Positions 45,649-56,978 of a stretch of 64,000 bases of DNA are shown here, one piece after another. Positions within the stretch are counted from its first letter, which is position 1. Every line of letters starts with the position of its first letter. This DNA comes from Helichrysum umbraculigerum (taxonomy: Eukaryota > Streptophyta > Magnoliopsida > Asterales > Asteraceae). A program made the translations under genes and the position numbers. The notes beneath the pieces were generated by a model, which saw nothing but the letters and a program-made list of their open reading frames with translations, did no database searches and was not told where the DNA came from. The stretch spans positions 154,260,759-154,324,758 of the forward strand of contig CATIUR010000003.1 in assembly GCA_949592205.1 (NCBI GenBank), written 5' to 3'.

Positions 45649-47934
45649 TGTCACACCCCCAATTTAATGCTTTGCGGAAGCGACTGTTTTGGGGCGTGAC
45701 TAATCAATAATCAAACCCAAAGTACAAGCAAACGACTCTAAATGAGACGTTGTAGAAGATGTTACATTAATACATAAGTTTTCAAAAGTAATACATCATT
45801 AATGAGTTCGCAACTTGTTTTGTTAGATTTTAAGTACATAATCATTACACAAAAGATAATGCAAGTAAAATCTTCATATGTGTAATTGCATGCGACTCGA
45901 GCTACTAAAGCATATCCTGCTGGGCCATCTGTACTGATCAACCCTACTGTTGCTGTGTACCTGAGAATGCATTACTAAAACAGGTCAACCAAAAGGTTGG
46001 TGAATCTCACAGGTGTATAGTAAGTACAGTTTGAACACATCAGCTTGTAAAATCATTGAGTAAATATTGCACAGTTGCAATAGTTTCCGTATACATTGCC
46101 ATGAGCACCATAGTCGAAGCTTAACAATCAGTGATTTTGCCCTCGTGAATGCTAATCCAGACATTCATATGTAACGAGTAAGAAACACCCATTTATACTG
46201 AATGTTCGGGGTAGTGCGTGCTACCCTGGGTGAGGATTGTCAGTCCTAATGGATCCATTTACTAGTACTCGCGCTTAAGACCATAACTGACGACTATGAT
46301 TAAAGGGACTTCATTGGATTAAGTAACCTCATGCAATCGATATACCAGTAAATCAGTTTGTAATCAAGTAAGTAAGTACATGTGTTCGAGTAAAACAAGT
46401 AATGCATCTCCCCCAAAATAGTAAAACAGTAAAAAGGGGCCGTGAGACTCACCTGTAGAGCCAGCAATTCCTAAAGTGCGTACGTATTCCACAGTAATCT
46501 CCTAACGTCCTAAACACGCAAGATTGTATGTTTGTAAGTGTACGCGTAGCAATTTGTTTGTTTAGTTATTTATGTACAAGTGTTTGTTCATACGTTTAGA
46601 AGTAATTAAGTTTGTATTTTGTAAAAGTGTACGGCCCGTTGGTGTCGGATTACAATTATATTTGAAAAATATAATTACAAATGTTTCAAGGAAATATACT
46701 TTGTAAAATTATATTTCGTATATTTTACCTTTGTATTGTTTACAATTTGTAAGGAGTTTATATAAGTCGATACTTAGTTTATAAAATGAATTTTTGTTGG
46801 TCTGAGAAGTAGATCCGCCGGCACCCTATTTAGATCCGCCGGATCAAGTGTTAATTGGGGGAATCTACCGGATTCACCCAAATCCGCCGGATTCATGGCT
46901 GAGGAGGGGAATCCGCCGGATCCAATCCAATCCGCCGGATTCAATGGTTTCGAAGAGGATCCGCCGGATCAATATTAGGATCCGCCGGATAGTTCATGGG
47001 TTTGGGCAGGATCCGCCGGATCACCCCTTGGATCCGCCGGATCATTCGAGTTTCTGGGCGGGAATCCGCCGGATTCCCTTGAATCCGCCGGATTTCGGGG
47101 TCTGGGTTGGGTCTGTTCGTGCAGAAACTTAACAAAACTAGTTTAAAATCAATTTCCACAAACAATCAACTTACTAGGATGATAATACTTACTATTATAA
47201 ACGTTTGTAACATAAATTTAAGTATAAAAATTAAGTGGTTCCTTACAATGATTTTCGGACGAAAATGGTGATGATGAAGAACACGATGATGATGATGATG
47301 ATGATTCCAGATTATGATGATGATGATACTGGTTCTTGATCTTGTTAATGTTTTAGTTGTTGTTGTTGTTGAGTTGAAATGGATCGAGAGAGAAGAGAAA
47401 GAGCAGATAGATAGATTAATGTGTTTGTGTGTGTGTATTACATTATTGGGGTCGGTTGTATACCGGCTCCAATAATTGAGTTTGGTGGGTAATTTTTGAC
47501 CCGTGTTCGCGTACCCGATCGTTAAGTAGTGTAATATTTAAAAATGATAATTTTCTAAATATTATTTCGTATGTGTTAACAATTGAAATATTTTATAAAA
47601 ATACCTCCAGTGAGATATAAAAATATATCTTAGTTTAGTTCAAAGTACTCGGATAGTTTTATGTATCAAAAATGTATTTAAATTTCAAACGGTGTATATA
47701 ATTATTATTCCCCATAATAATACTTTGTTTAAAAATGTTTTTCACCAAATTCTATTTTGGGTTTCTGCGTTCTACCAAATTCGTGTACGGGTGATTATTA
47801 TATAATCGTTTTCGGTTTATATATATACATATATATATAATACTTGTGTACTTGAGTATTGACACGTCTGTAATTACGTGTTTTAAAAGTTTAAATTAGG
47901 AGCTAATTTTGGGTTATTTTGACCGGGTGTCACA
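45649..47934 (-). repeat. 5' LTR of element D
   Basis: Uninterrupted copy, 2286 bp. ATCCGCCGGAT array at 46812-47094. A GATGATGATG microsatellite at about 47285-47310 has one more unit than the other LTR. Confidence 0.93.
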
Positions 47935-47939
47935 CTGTG

Positions 47940-48448
47940 GGACCCCAAAAATGTTGCGTCATCAACTTTCATTATCATATACAGTAGATAGATAGATATG
48001 GATTACGTACAACTATTTGAACCCGTTTGCAGGTCCATAGGAAATAAAGCTCGAATTGAACTTGGCAGTTAGCACTTACTTCAATAAATTTAACGAAGTC
48101 TTTATATATAAAAGTAACACATACTGATCAGCTTTTAGTTTTCGCATATCTATTTTGCATGAAGTCGTTTGGGTTCCTTCGAAAAACGGGTAACCCAACA
48201 CGAAATATGGTTTAAATCTGGAACCATAAACCGACCCGAACCACAAACTTGTATCACTGCCATAATTTGTTAAGATGGGTGACACGTGGACAGTGGAGAT
48301 CAGTATGTGTTAATAGTCTTTTGCCTCATGCAGCAGCTTATAAATAGCACGCACTTGTTTTAATAAAAAATACACAGATACACTGTTTTGATTGATACTC
48401 TTCCCCATAACAAACACCAAATCACTAAAAAAATCAAGCAACAAAACA
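47940..48448 (+). promoter_or_regulatory. Promoter region of the metallothionein-like gene
   Basis: TATAAATA at 48339-48346, about 100 bp before the ATG (48449). A G-box/ABRE-like ACACGTGG is at 48282-48289, about 50 bp upstream of the TATA box, which would fit abscisic-acid or stress control. Element D ends at 47934, so only about 400 bp separates its 5' LTR from the TATA box, and that LTR points away from the gene. Confidence 0.7.
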
Positions 48449-49130
48449 ATGTCTTCCTCATCTTGCTGTGCTGGAAAATGTGGCTGTGGTTCTGGTTGCA
48501 AGTGCGGCAGCAGCTGCAGCGGGTATATACATATAAATACAATCTATATGAATTGCTGCCTTAAAAACCTGCTTTTCTTTTGATATAAACAGAGATAAAT
48601 GTATTGGTGTTATATAAAGATTAAAATTTTGAATTGTGCAGTTGAAAGTTAATACTTTAGTTGAGAGATATGATGTAGTAAGTTGTTTTTGTGTTTGTTG
48701 GTTGCAGGTGTTAGATGTACCCAGATATGAATTTCATTTTTAAGTCACATACTGACTCACAACATTAATTGATGAATATTTATTTAATAAATTGTTAATA
48801 TGCGGTGTGAATATGCATCGCGATGCATATTAAAACTTCACATTATTTGAAAGATATTTTTACTGTTAATATGCATCACAATGCATATTAACTAATATGC
48901 ACCGCGATGCATATTAACGGATTTGGATCTAATATTCATAAATCGATGCTATAACTTGAAGAAAGAATTTATCAAGGAAGCTTAACATTCATAGCATCGA
49001 TTCTGATTAACATTTACTAAATTTCAGTTTGCTTTTTTCGAGATTTGTATTGGTGAAGATAATATGCTTCCTGATGCATACTAACGCTTCCCCACTTCCC
49101 CCAAAAAATGCACTTCCCTCTGGATCATTC

Positions 49131-49180
<50 letters not shown>

Positions 49181-49346
49181 TATATGATTATTAGTTTTCA
49201 TTGTTTTAATGGATTTTGGATGTGTGACTAATGAGTTTGGGTGGTGATGCAGTGAAATAGAGACTGGAGGTGCAACATGCTCAACATCTGAGCATGGAGG
49301 GTGCAAGTGCAACCCATGCAACTGTGACCCATGCAGCTGCAAATGA
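48449..49346 (+). CDS. Metallothionein-like protein, short or damaged linker
   Basis: Plant metallothioneins are small cytosolic Cys-rich proteins that bind Cu/Zn. Exon 1 (48449-48522) encodes MSSSSCCAGKCGCGSGCKCG and ends in a GG phase. The last exon (49253-49346) encodes a linker end and GGCKCNPCNCDPCSCK-stop. Both Cys clusters resemble type 2 metallothionein. Joined directly they are in frame (55 aa), but type 2 proteins are about 75-80 aa with a 40-residue linker. A middle piece at about 48708-48770 still has the conserved CxMYPDM words after an AG acceptor, but a TAG replaces the residue before Met and no in-frame donor follows. So either this exon is skipped or the gene is decaying. The intron carries palindromes and an AT microsatellite. 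A polyadenylation-like AATAAAAG lies at about 49479. Confidence 0.75.
48810..48916. repeat. Three near-identical palindromes in the metallothionein intron
   Basis: 48810-48831 is a perfect 22-bp palindrome (half-site AATATGCATCG). Variants lie at 48866-48891 and 48893-48916. Each can form a hairpin. A fourth, diverged TATGC..GATGCATA copy is at about 49062-49080. Confidence 0.85.
49132..49178. repeat. (AT)n microsatellite
   Basis: About 23 AT units in the metallothionein intron. Confidence 0.95.
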
Positions 49347-49768
49347 GGAATCAGTATTCCATTCCAACAGTACTGGAGTCTCATGGTGTTTAAGGATGAT
49401 ATTAGAGAAGCTAGTTTACATAATACCATGTATTTCCATTAGCCTTGTTTTACCCTTTTACCTATGTCTTGGTGTGTAATAAAAGCAGGCAGGCATAAAG
49501 TGTCTGCTTTTGTGAGTATGATCTACCAATAGAGTACTGGTTGATTATCAGTTTGAATGCTTGACATCACCATGAGATTAAAACCATCCGACCGAATATC
49601 TGTTTTCTATTAGCATCTTTTAGTTTTATTAACATATATAGCATCCTACAAAATTGAATAAAGAGGATCTTTATTATTGAAGTGAGATAAGAGTACATAG
49701 AAGTGTACAGCAGATACACGGGGACATCCATTTTATGTTCAATAACTTATAAATAACAATTCACAATA

Positions 49769-52398
49769 CTAACTTTTTTGGATACCGCTAGGCCATGTCT
49801 GATTCTTGACTGGTTTCAGTATATCTTCAACTTCGGCTAATGTTTCCTCGTCTTTCTCGCCCTTTGCAAGTTCTATAGCAGCCGCAACATTAAGCTGCAC
49901 CTGATTGAGGGAAGAAGAAGAGGACATCGTCAAAGATCAATGAACTAAGATATTGTGCAACTGGTCAAAACCAGTAATCTCTTAGTGCAGGTCAAACGAG
50001 TCGGTTCGGGTCGATCCATATATAAAACTGGTCAGAACCTGTAACTTCTTAGTGCAGGTCAAACGGGCCGGGTCAGTCTAAACTTATAAAGGACATGATT
50101 ACAAAAAGATAGTACTTGAAAACAATTTTACACTTTCCTAAAAGTTATCGATTATAAGTATTTAGAGTTCAACCCATATGTCTAGATGTTCATTTCCCTT
50201 GGAGCTAAATATTTTCATTTAGTTTATTGTCTATACAATAGCAAAATTATTAGATGTTTGCGTTTTATGCTACTCAGAATATACTATTGGACCGATGAGT
50301 TGGACATATTTGAAGACACATGGGAATCTGTATAACATGCAGCTTGATAACGAATGAAGATAAAATGTGTATGTTAAGTGAACCTTTTGTCATTGCACGA
50401 AGGAAAAAAAGACTCATCTCAGTTAGAAATAGAAGTGTGTTTTTTACATGATCAGGTTAGGGCACTCAGAAAAGCTACATGACTACATCAATCAATACTA
50501 CATTTAAAGTATAACAAGGAAACATAAAAGGCAATGTCTGACCTGTTCAACAGATCTCATCCCGACGAGTATAGTAGAGATTTCTTTGTTACACAAGCTG
50601 TATTGCATAGCTAATTTTGATATATTCTTCCCCTTGTTCTTACAGAAGGCAGCTGCGTTCTTGCACGCAGCCTGAGACCAAACAGAACGGATAAGTATTA
50701 CATATAACTTTAAAACATCAAGTTTAACTATATGATTATAAACAGTGTTTTTGAGCAACCTTAAGTTCAGGTGAAGCTGGGTGCCATTCTGGAGGACCAC
50801 TTTCAGTAAGAAGTCCCATTGCTAAAGGGGATGCACTTATTACACCAACTCCCTTGCTGTTTAGGTATGGCATTAGGTCCTTCAATGTTGTATCATTAAT
50901 TCCGTAATGACAATATGAAAGAATTACATCAATCGTGCCCTGTGGTACCCGATCCAGCACATAACTAAAGATTTCTAATGGAAGTCCAGTTATACCAATG
51001 AACCGGATCTTCCCTGCTTCCTTTAACTTTTGGAGGGCAGGAATTGTTTCATTTATAACCTATAACCAATGATCAATAGAGTTATAAGCGACGATTATAT
51101 CTAGTTACTCAATAAGATAGAAATGTAACAAAAAAACAGTGTGCTATATTACAACTTTTTGATTAAGAACCTGATCAAGTGAGCCAAATTCAATGTCATG
51201 GCACTGCAAGATATCAACATACTCCATTTGTAGCCTTTCTAAACTCTCGTCAATACTTTTGGTAACCCTTGCGGCACTAAAATCAAAACCTTCTTTATAC
51301 CTTCCACACTTTGTTGAAATAATGTACTCATTTCGGGGCACTCCAACAGCTTTTAACGCCTTCCCAAGGACTTTCTCAGACAACGTTCCGCCATAAAACC
51401 TAAAACTCAGAACAAACAATTTGAACTCTCAATTCTAACAAAGACCGTGAAGCCAACAAAAAGCAAACAAATAACACTGAAAAACGTGACTTATGTGGCT
51501 TGAAAATATAGTTCCCTTTGAAAATGAAACATTTAGAATGTATAACTTTGATGACATTGTAAGAGCAGTTGTTTCAAATACATTAATCAATGATACTTAA
51601 CGAAATCAGTGACCTTAAACTAAATCAGAACACCTCATGTTCAACTAAAGCATAGCTGAAAACTAGAAGGATATTTGCGATCTATTTCTAAAGCATAGCT
51701 GAAATCAGAACACCTCAGAACACCTCAATGTTCTTTCGCTCGAAAAGTTTGGCGATCTATTTCTAAATGGTTGGATATTGATCTTCTTGTGTTTAATCGG
51801 CCGGTTGAACTTCTCAATTTTATAGATTCGTCTTTTGGTTCGTCTGCTAAGAGACCTTTATTGGAAGCGATTATATTTACTGGATGGTGGTCCTTATGGA
51901 AGTTTCGTAATGAAGAGATTTTTGATTCGGGTATTCAACGTAGAGATGTTCTTTTTGATTCAATTATTAGCATTTCCTTCTTTTGGTATACTAATAGGAG
52001 CAAAAAACATAGATTTTGTTGGGATGAGTGGATTAGAAACCCTCTCCTTAGTATGTAATTTTTTCTTCTTGTTGGTTGAGTGCTCCTCATCTTTTTTTTT
52101 GTTCTAATAATATGCTGCTGTTCCAAAAAAAAAGAAGGATATTTGCCCCATACAATCAAAATAGCATGTAACGGCCTAAATTAAAACACTTAATTTAAAC
52201 AAGTCTAGAGGATACTGACGGTGAAGTGTCAAAGAAGTTAATGCCGAGACGAAATGCTTCCCGGACGGTGGCAATGGCTTCTTCATCGGAAACAGGGCCG
52301 AAGACGCTGCCGAGAGGTGATGCACCGAATCCGACGCAACTGAGCTTCAGCCCGGTGTTTCCGAGCGATCGGAGCTCCAGTGAGTTCTCCATTCCCAC
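49769..52398 (-). CDS. L-GalDH: L-galactose dehydrogenase (aldo/keto reductase)
   Basis: Oxidises L-galactose to L-galactono-1,4-lactone with NAD+ in the cytosol, the step before ascorbate in the Smirnoff-Wheeler pathway (established). Five exons: 52398-52220, 51399-51171, 51059-50760, 50671-50543, 49900-49769. They sum to 969 nt, 322 aa (Arabidopsis 319). The protein has LGNTGLKLSCVGFGASPLGSVFG, INFFDTSPFYGGT, STKCGRYKEGFDFS, LQCHDIEFGSLDQ, VILSYCHYG and ISASPLAMGLLTE. The AKR catalytic residues are visible as Asp57, Tyr62, the Lys of STKCG and the His of QCHD. The start at 52398 gives MGMENS; a second Met two codons on is equally possible. All introns are GT-AG; intron 1 holds a LINE fragment. 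No breaks. Confidence 0.96.
49961..50078. repeat. Two-unit tandem repeat in L-GalDH intron 4
   Basis: Units of about 67 bp starting CTGGTCA(A/G)AACC and containing CTTAGTGCAGGTCAAACG; imperfect copies. Confidence 0.8.
51679..52132 (+). mobile_element. 5'-truncated LINE insertion in L-GalDH intron 1
   Basis: Flanked by a perfect 14-bp duplication AGAAGGATATTTGC (51665-51678 and 52133-52146). The insert ends in an A-run. Its plus strand encodes the C-terminal tail of a LINE ORF2 (TGWWSLWKFRNEEIFDSG ... KHRFCWDEWIRNP), ending at a stop near 52058. It is antisense to L-GalDH and inside the intron, away from the splice sites. Confidence 0.88.
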
Positions 52399-52686
52399 TG
52401 CTTTGATTTTAGGGTTTTGGATTTTGAGGATAAGAACAGTTATCTTCCCGGAAAGTGAGCGAGGTGATGTTTGGATTTTTGCAACAATAATACAGTAAAT
52501 AATATACTCCGTATTAAAGTTTTGAAAAATATAGAAGTGGGGGAAGTAAATATTTTAGTATATTCATTACCATAATTTGGGGGCATCTTCGTAATTTTGC
52601 CTACATCTATTTGCCGATCCAACTTATGCAGGCCTCTTCTTTTTTTTGTTTTGTTTTTTTTTTCTTATAAAAAAGTGATAACTAAG

Positions 52687-52929
52687 TTGACCCATCGAGT
52701 TTTCACCAAACTTTTTTTAATTTGAGTGAAAAATGAATAAAATGAAATTAGGTGTTCAAAAAATGCTTACCCATCAATTAATTGTTATCTAATCTAAAAT
52801 TATATATAAGAAACAAAATAATGATGTCATCAACTAATTAAAATTTTTAATTAAACAATTTAGTCTTTTATTTTACTCAAGTTAAAAGTAAAACTGCTAA
52901 CTTATAATAATAATAATAATAATAATAAT

Positions 52930-52972
<43 letters not shown>

Positions 52973-53482
52973 ATAATAAATTGTAAGTGACAAATACAAT
53001 AAAGGTGAACTAAATTATTAGTTGTAATTTGATCATGAATAATTCAAAATTTTAAAACATTAATCCTAATGATATAATCTTTTGAGATAAGATGGTTATA
53101 ACTTATTAAAATGTCATTTCAAAATTAAATCTCTAACGAGATTATGGTTTAAATAATCGTTAAACTATACTTAAATACGAAAGAGACTTTTTATGTATTA
53201 CGAAGTACTTTTTACTCTTTTCGTCTCACTATTCGAATTGAATATCAAAATATCTATTATTAATTTATCGCTAGGGAATTATTACTTAGATATTAGAATT
53301 AAAATCGTATTTATAAAAAACAATTATAAATCAATATGTCGTGTGTACACGCGGGTTTAAGTACTAGTTGGAGGTTGTATTAGATATCCTTTCAGACCCA
53401 TCTAAAAAAGATAGACACCCAACAAACTCACCACCTCATAAATAATCAATGGGTTTAAACTTGTCACCTCTATTTTAACACT
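52687..53482 (+). repeat. Unclassified dispersed repeat, copy 2 (split by a Helitron)
   Basis: Same blocks as 10172-10440. The halves 52687-52787 and 53368-53482 join to give the uninterrupted order of copy 1. Confidence 0.6.
52788..53367 (+). mobile_element. Non-autonomous Helitron
   Basis: Starts TCTAATCTAAAATTATAT after an A and ends with a hairpin CGTGTGTACACG, then CGGGTTTAAGTACTAG before a T. That is the A^T insertion, 5'-TC, 3'-hairpin and CTAG ending of Helitrons. No target duplication. It lies inside a repeat whose empty version is at about 10290. No Rep/helicase ORF. It contains an (AAT)n/(ATT)n microsatellite at 52905-52978. Confidence 0.85.
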
Positions 53483-54284
53483 GTTTTATCTTCTCCTATA
53501 TTTGATTTTACATTTGTATTCGGTATTCACTAATAATGCATAAATCAAATATTTGTTACCACTTTTAATGCTTAAATAAATAGTGTAATGACAAAGGCAC
53601 TCAAGGTCGATAGAGAAGCACTGATTTTGGTCCACAGCTAAGCGCGGATTTAACAACCTTGTTTTGTTTTTATCTATTTTTGAAAGAAAAAAAAATAAAA
53701 TAAATTAGCATTTTACCAAATGACCAAATATGTATTAGGCATACATATTAATCATGTGATGGATTGCTAGCACGAACCTCTAGTTACATTGATGATGAGA
53801 CGAAGCCAAATTTTCAAAGTTGATGGCCTTTAATGACAGAAATCTAAAAGTTAACAATTCCGACCGAAGTAACATCAACACTATTAAACGCATCAAAATT
53901 ATTTTCTTATCTCCAAAAACTCTATAATTCACATGTCTTCTACAATGTCGAATAACCAAAACTCTAATTGAGTTCCGTACATGTTTCAATAAAATGCTCA
54001 AAAATTAACAATTCACCCTCTTCATTTACCCGTCGACCCAACAATCAACAAAACCACCATCTTAGATGCTGAAATTTGATACCCCATACAAATTCCTCTA
54101 ACACAACAATTTGTCACTATACCGAACAAATACACGGATTCCAAATGTGTCAAACTCAATTATTAATGTACTTTTTAATGTATTTAATTTTAATTAGTTT
54201 ATCGTGTTATTTGTAATAAATATATTAGGTCCTATTGAAACTCATTAATATTGACTAATATTGCAGACGATGACAAAACCATTC
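53483..54284. other. AT-rich intergenic DNA
   Basis: No gene, RNA or element boundary that I can support. Confidence 0.5.
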
Positions 54285-54292
54285 AATAGTAC

Positions 54293-54930
54293 CAGTGGCG
54301 GAGCCAGAACTTTTGTTCTGGGTGGGTCAAAATATAGAAAAAATTTCCAGCGGTAGCAACAGCGACGACCGATGTCTGAAAAAACAAATCCGGCCGTCTA
54401 CAGTAACAGCGCGTGGCGGTGCGAGCGTTACCCGATGTCGGTGAAACTTGTTTGGCAAGGTTCGCAAAAAGAAGACGGATTTAATGGAGGTGGTGGTGAG
54501 GGCTAATTCTTCTTCTTGAAAAAGCAAATTACAGTTTAGAAATTGAGAGGTTTTTTTGGATGTTAGGGGAAAGAGAAATAGAGGGAGACGTGAGAAATAG
54601 AGAGAGAATAAATATCAACACTTAGACAATGAATTAAAATATGATAATGCAAACCATTTAATAATAGATTAATAATAACTCGGTATTACGATTAATGAAG
54701 TATATTGTTGAATAAAGTTCTAACTAATTGATTAGAATAATAATTGGATGGGCCAATTTATTATTAAATTATAACTGAATGGGCCAATATATTTTGTGAT
54801 TCATATCATAGGGTGGACCATTTATGGATGAAACTATCATTTAGTACAAAATTATAACTACGTAACACTATATCCAAGAAGTTGAGGGTGGGCCTTGGCC
54901 CTTCCTGGGTCACATGTGGCTCCGCCACTG
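54293..54930. mobile_element. hAT-type non-autonomous element
   Basis: Ends CAGTGGCGGAGCCAGAAC and GTGGCTCCGCCACTG; 8-bp duplication AATAGTAC at 54285-54292 and 54931-54938. No transposase. Its terminal words resemble, but are not the same as, those of the hAT element at 2607-3015. Confidence 0.92.
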
Positions 54931-54943
54931 AATAGTACATTTA

Positions 54944-55206
54944 CTCCATCCGTCCTAAATTGTTTGTCATTAAGTTGAAAACACACATATTAAAAAAATC
55001 ACATCAATGCAGCTTTGACCTTAGTATAATGACAACTTTAACCCTCAATCGCAAATTAAATTATATTATTTGAAGTATGTGTAGTTTTAAAGTTAAGGGT
55101 AACATGAGAAATCTAATCATTAATGCATATTTAATTTTAGAAGTGAGTAATAATTTTGGGACAAATATAAATAGTAAGGTGGACAAACAATTTGGGACGA
55201 AGGGAG
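54944..55206. mobile_element. Stowaway (Tc1/Mariner) MITE
   Basis: Termini CTCCATCCGTCCTAAATTG and CAATTTGGGACGAAGGGAG with TA on each side (54942-54943, 55207-55208). The CTCCNTCCGTCCC type end and TA target are typical of Stowaway. It lies five bases from the target duplication of the preceding hAT element. Confidence 0.92.
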
Positions 55207-55404
55207 TACTACTAACTTATTTTAGATACCTTTTAATGTGGAAGTTTCAATATTTGTAGTGAAAGTCGATCAAAATATACCTTTTTTAGTACATCAATTT
55301 ACATGACTCGAATTTAATCCAGACAAAACTTTGATTGCTCTAAAGACGATAAATATAAAAAGTAGTATAAAATCAACTTTGGATCTATCAATAAAACACA
55401 ATTA

Positions 55405-55578
55405 AGATCACTAATTTGGTGCTATCAAGGTCATGGGTTCGAACCCGGATGTGAGCAAAATGCTCTCCGGGATGGAGACAGGAGTTTTCTCTCGAAATAT
55501 TCGGGTTTCCTCCGGAATTGGTGATGGGTATATGAAGAGGCAATGCCACTGAACCCAATACTGTCCTTTCAAAAAAAA
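55405..55578 (+). mobile_element. SINE-like fragment
   Basis: A pol III B-box-like GGTTCGAACCC at 55436-55446 is followed by about 130 bp ending in an A-run (CTTTCAAAAAAAATA). The A box is not clear, and no target duplication was found. It may be a decayed tRNA-derived SINE. Confidence 0.4.
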
Positions 55579-56257
55579 TATATGTGATATGAAAAGATTG
55601 GATCATTAAGATGGACTTTATTTGGTCGGTAGGATGGGTTCGTTTGGTTAGAATAAAATGTACTCCGTATATATTGAACGAATAAGACAAAAGAATTCCC
55701 GATAAATGTGGCGGACTTTGTTTCCAAACTTATGACTTCCGGTAGAATGTCTACTCACGTGGGCCACCCTGTGACACATTTTGGTTTTCATTAAACGACA
55801 AAATTACATTTTTTGTCTCAGGATTTAGTTTTTTACTCATAAATCTATTTTGCTCCTAGTCTATCATTCATTGTGAAATAAATTTTTTAATTTTTTATAT
55901 TTGGGGTACTGAGAGTAAAATGAAAATTCAGGTCATGGACTGAACTCGAAAAAACCCGACTCAAGAACCTGGAGTGAAACGGATAATATAGGGATGGAGA
56001 ATCTAAGTTACTCTCATTAAACCCTATGCTTTTTATGATTAGAATTAGAAAATTTAGGTATAATTATTCATTTACTTATCACAACCATATGATCTCACAC
56101 AATTATTATTTCTATGATGATTTAATTAATGACTAAACATTCATTTCATCTCAAATTTCCGCATTGTTGCAAAGGATATACAATTTTTTCATTTAGCAAA
56201 TGTGTCTAATTACCAATCTTTATTAATTATTGATTATATAATGTTAAACATTGATTA
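55579..56257. other. Intergenic DNA
   Basis: AT-rich, no gene or element boundaries seen. Confidence 0.5.
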
Positions 56258-56385
56258 GGGTGATGATCCATACACCACCAAAAATTATCCATACACCACT
56301 AACTGTGCTTTACAGTGTTGTACAGTACAACACCATAAAGCATATTTAGTGGTGTATGAATAATATTTGGTGGTGTAAGGATCAC
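56258..56385. mobile_element. Small foldback element
   Basis: Almost the whole unit is one imperfect inverted repeat: CATACACCACCAAA...GTGCTTTACAGTGTTGTA pairs with TACAACACCATAAAGC...TTTGGTGGTGTAAGG. No clear target duplication. Confidence 0.65.
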
Positions 56386-56743
56386 TTTCCCATTGATTAT
56401 GCATCCTTGTGAGTTATGACCAATAACAACAAGAAACATGTTTTTCATGTGAGAACGTAGAAAATTCCAAACAGGGGTAGGGTCATCACATGTTGAAGTA
56501 AACATTAGTTGATAAAAAGTCAAATCAACAGTTCACCATCAATTATTTCTTGAATAAGTTTTTAAGCACCTCTTAATAATCAAACATAGCTCAAATCATT
56601 TAAAAAACCAGCTGATTCCATTCAAACTACCTACCATAATATAATTAACATTTTTTTTTTAATAATTCAAGTAGCCATGTATAGAGCACATTGCCAACCC
56701 CTGCAGAAGTGCAGAGAGAAATAGATGACCCATAACTGGCATG

Positions 56744-56760
56744 TGCATCTATATATATAA
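56744..56760 (+). promoter_or_regulatory. Likely TATA region of the bHLH gene
   Basis: TATATATATAAA about 225 bp before the start codon at 56979. The distance implies a long 5' UTR. Confidence 0.45.
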
Positions 56761-56978
56761 AACTCAAGTTATTATCTTCATAACATACTAAAGCTTTGTT
56801 CTTTATACCAAAAAGGTAACACCTTCCATCTATTCTCATGTTTTTGATATGTTTCTTGATTTTGGGTATGTGTATAATCTAATGTTTATGTGTTTATTTT
56901 GATCTTTTCAGGGTTCTTTTTTGGGTTAATTTTTTGCTGGTTTAACCAGTTTTGTACATTAAATTAACAAAGAAAGTT

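Larger units (their letters stand above)
34189..47934 (-). mobile_element. LTR retrotransposon D, gag-only (non-autonomous, Ty3/Gypsy-like)
   Basis: On the minus strand. LTRs 45649-47934 (5' in element sense) and 34189-42187 (3', interrupted by element E), each about 2.28 kb. TSD CTGTG at 34184-34188 and 47935-47939. The PBS complement GGCTCTGATACCA is at 45633-45645, and the purine tract seen as TTCTCCCCTTGTT is at 42188-42200. The internal region (42188-45648) holds a gag ORF and nothing resembling pol. LTR differences seen by eye are few (under ten plus small indels). It lies only about 110 bp right of the Mutator-type element that hosts B and C. Confidence 0.93.

Noticed and set aside
55436..55446. 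tRNA gene at GGTTCGAACCC
   Set aside because: No cloverleaf can be built around it: no acceptor stem or anticodon arm. Treated as a SINE-like remnant.
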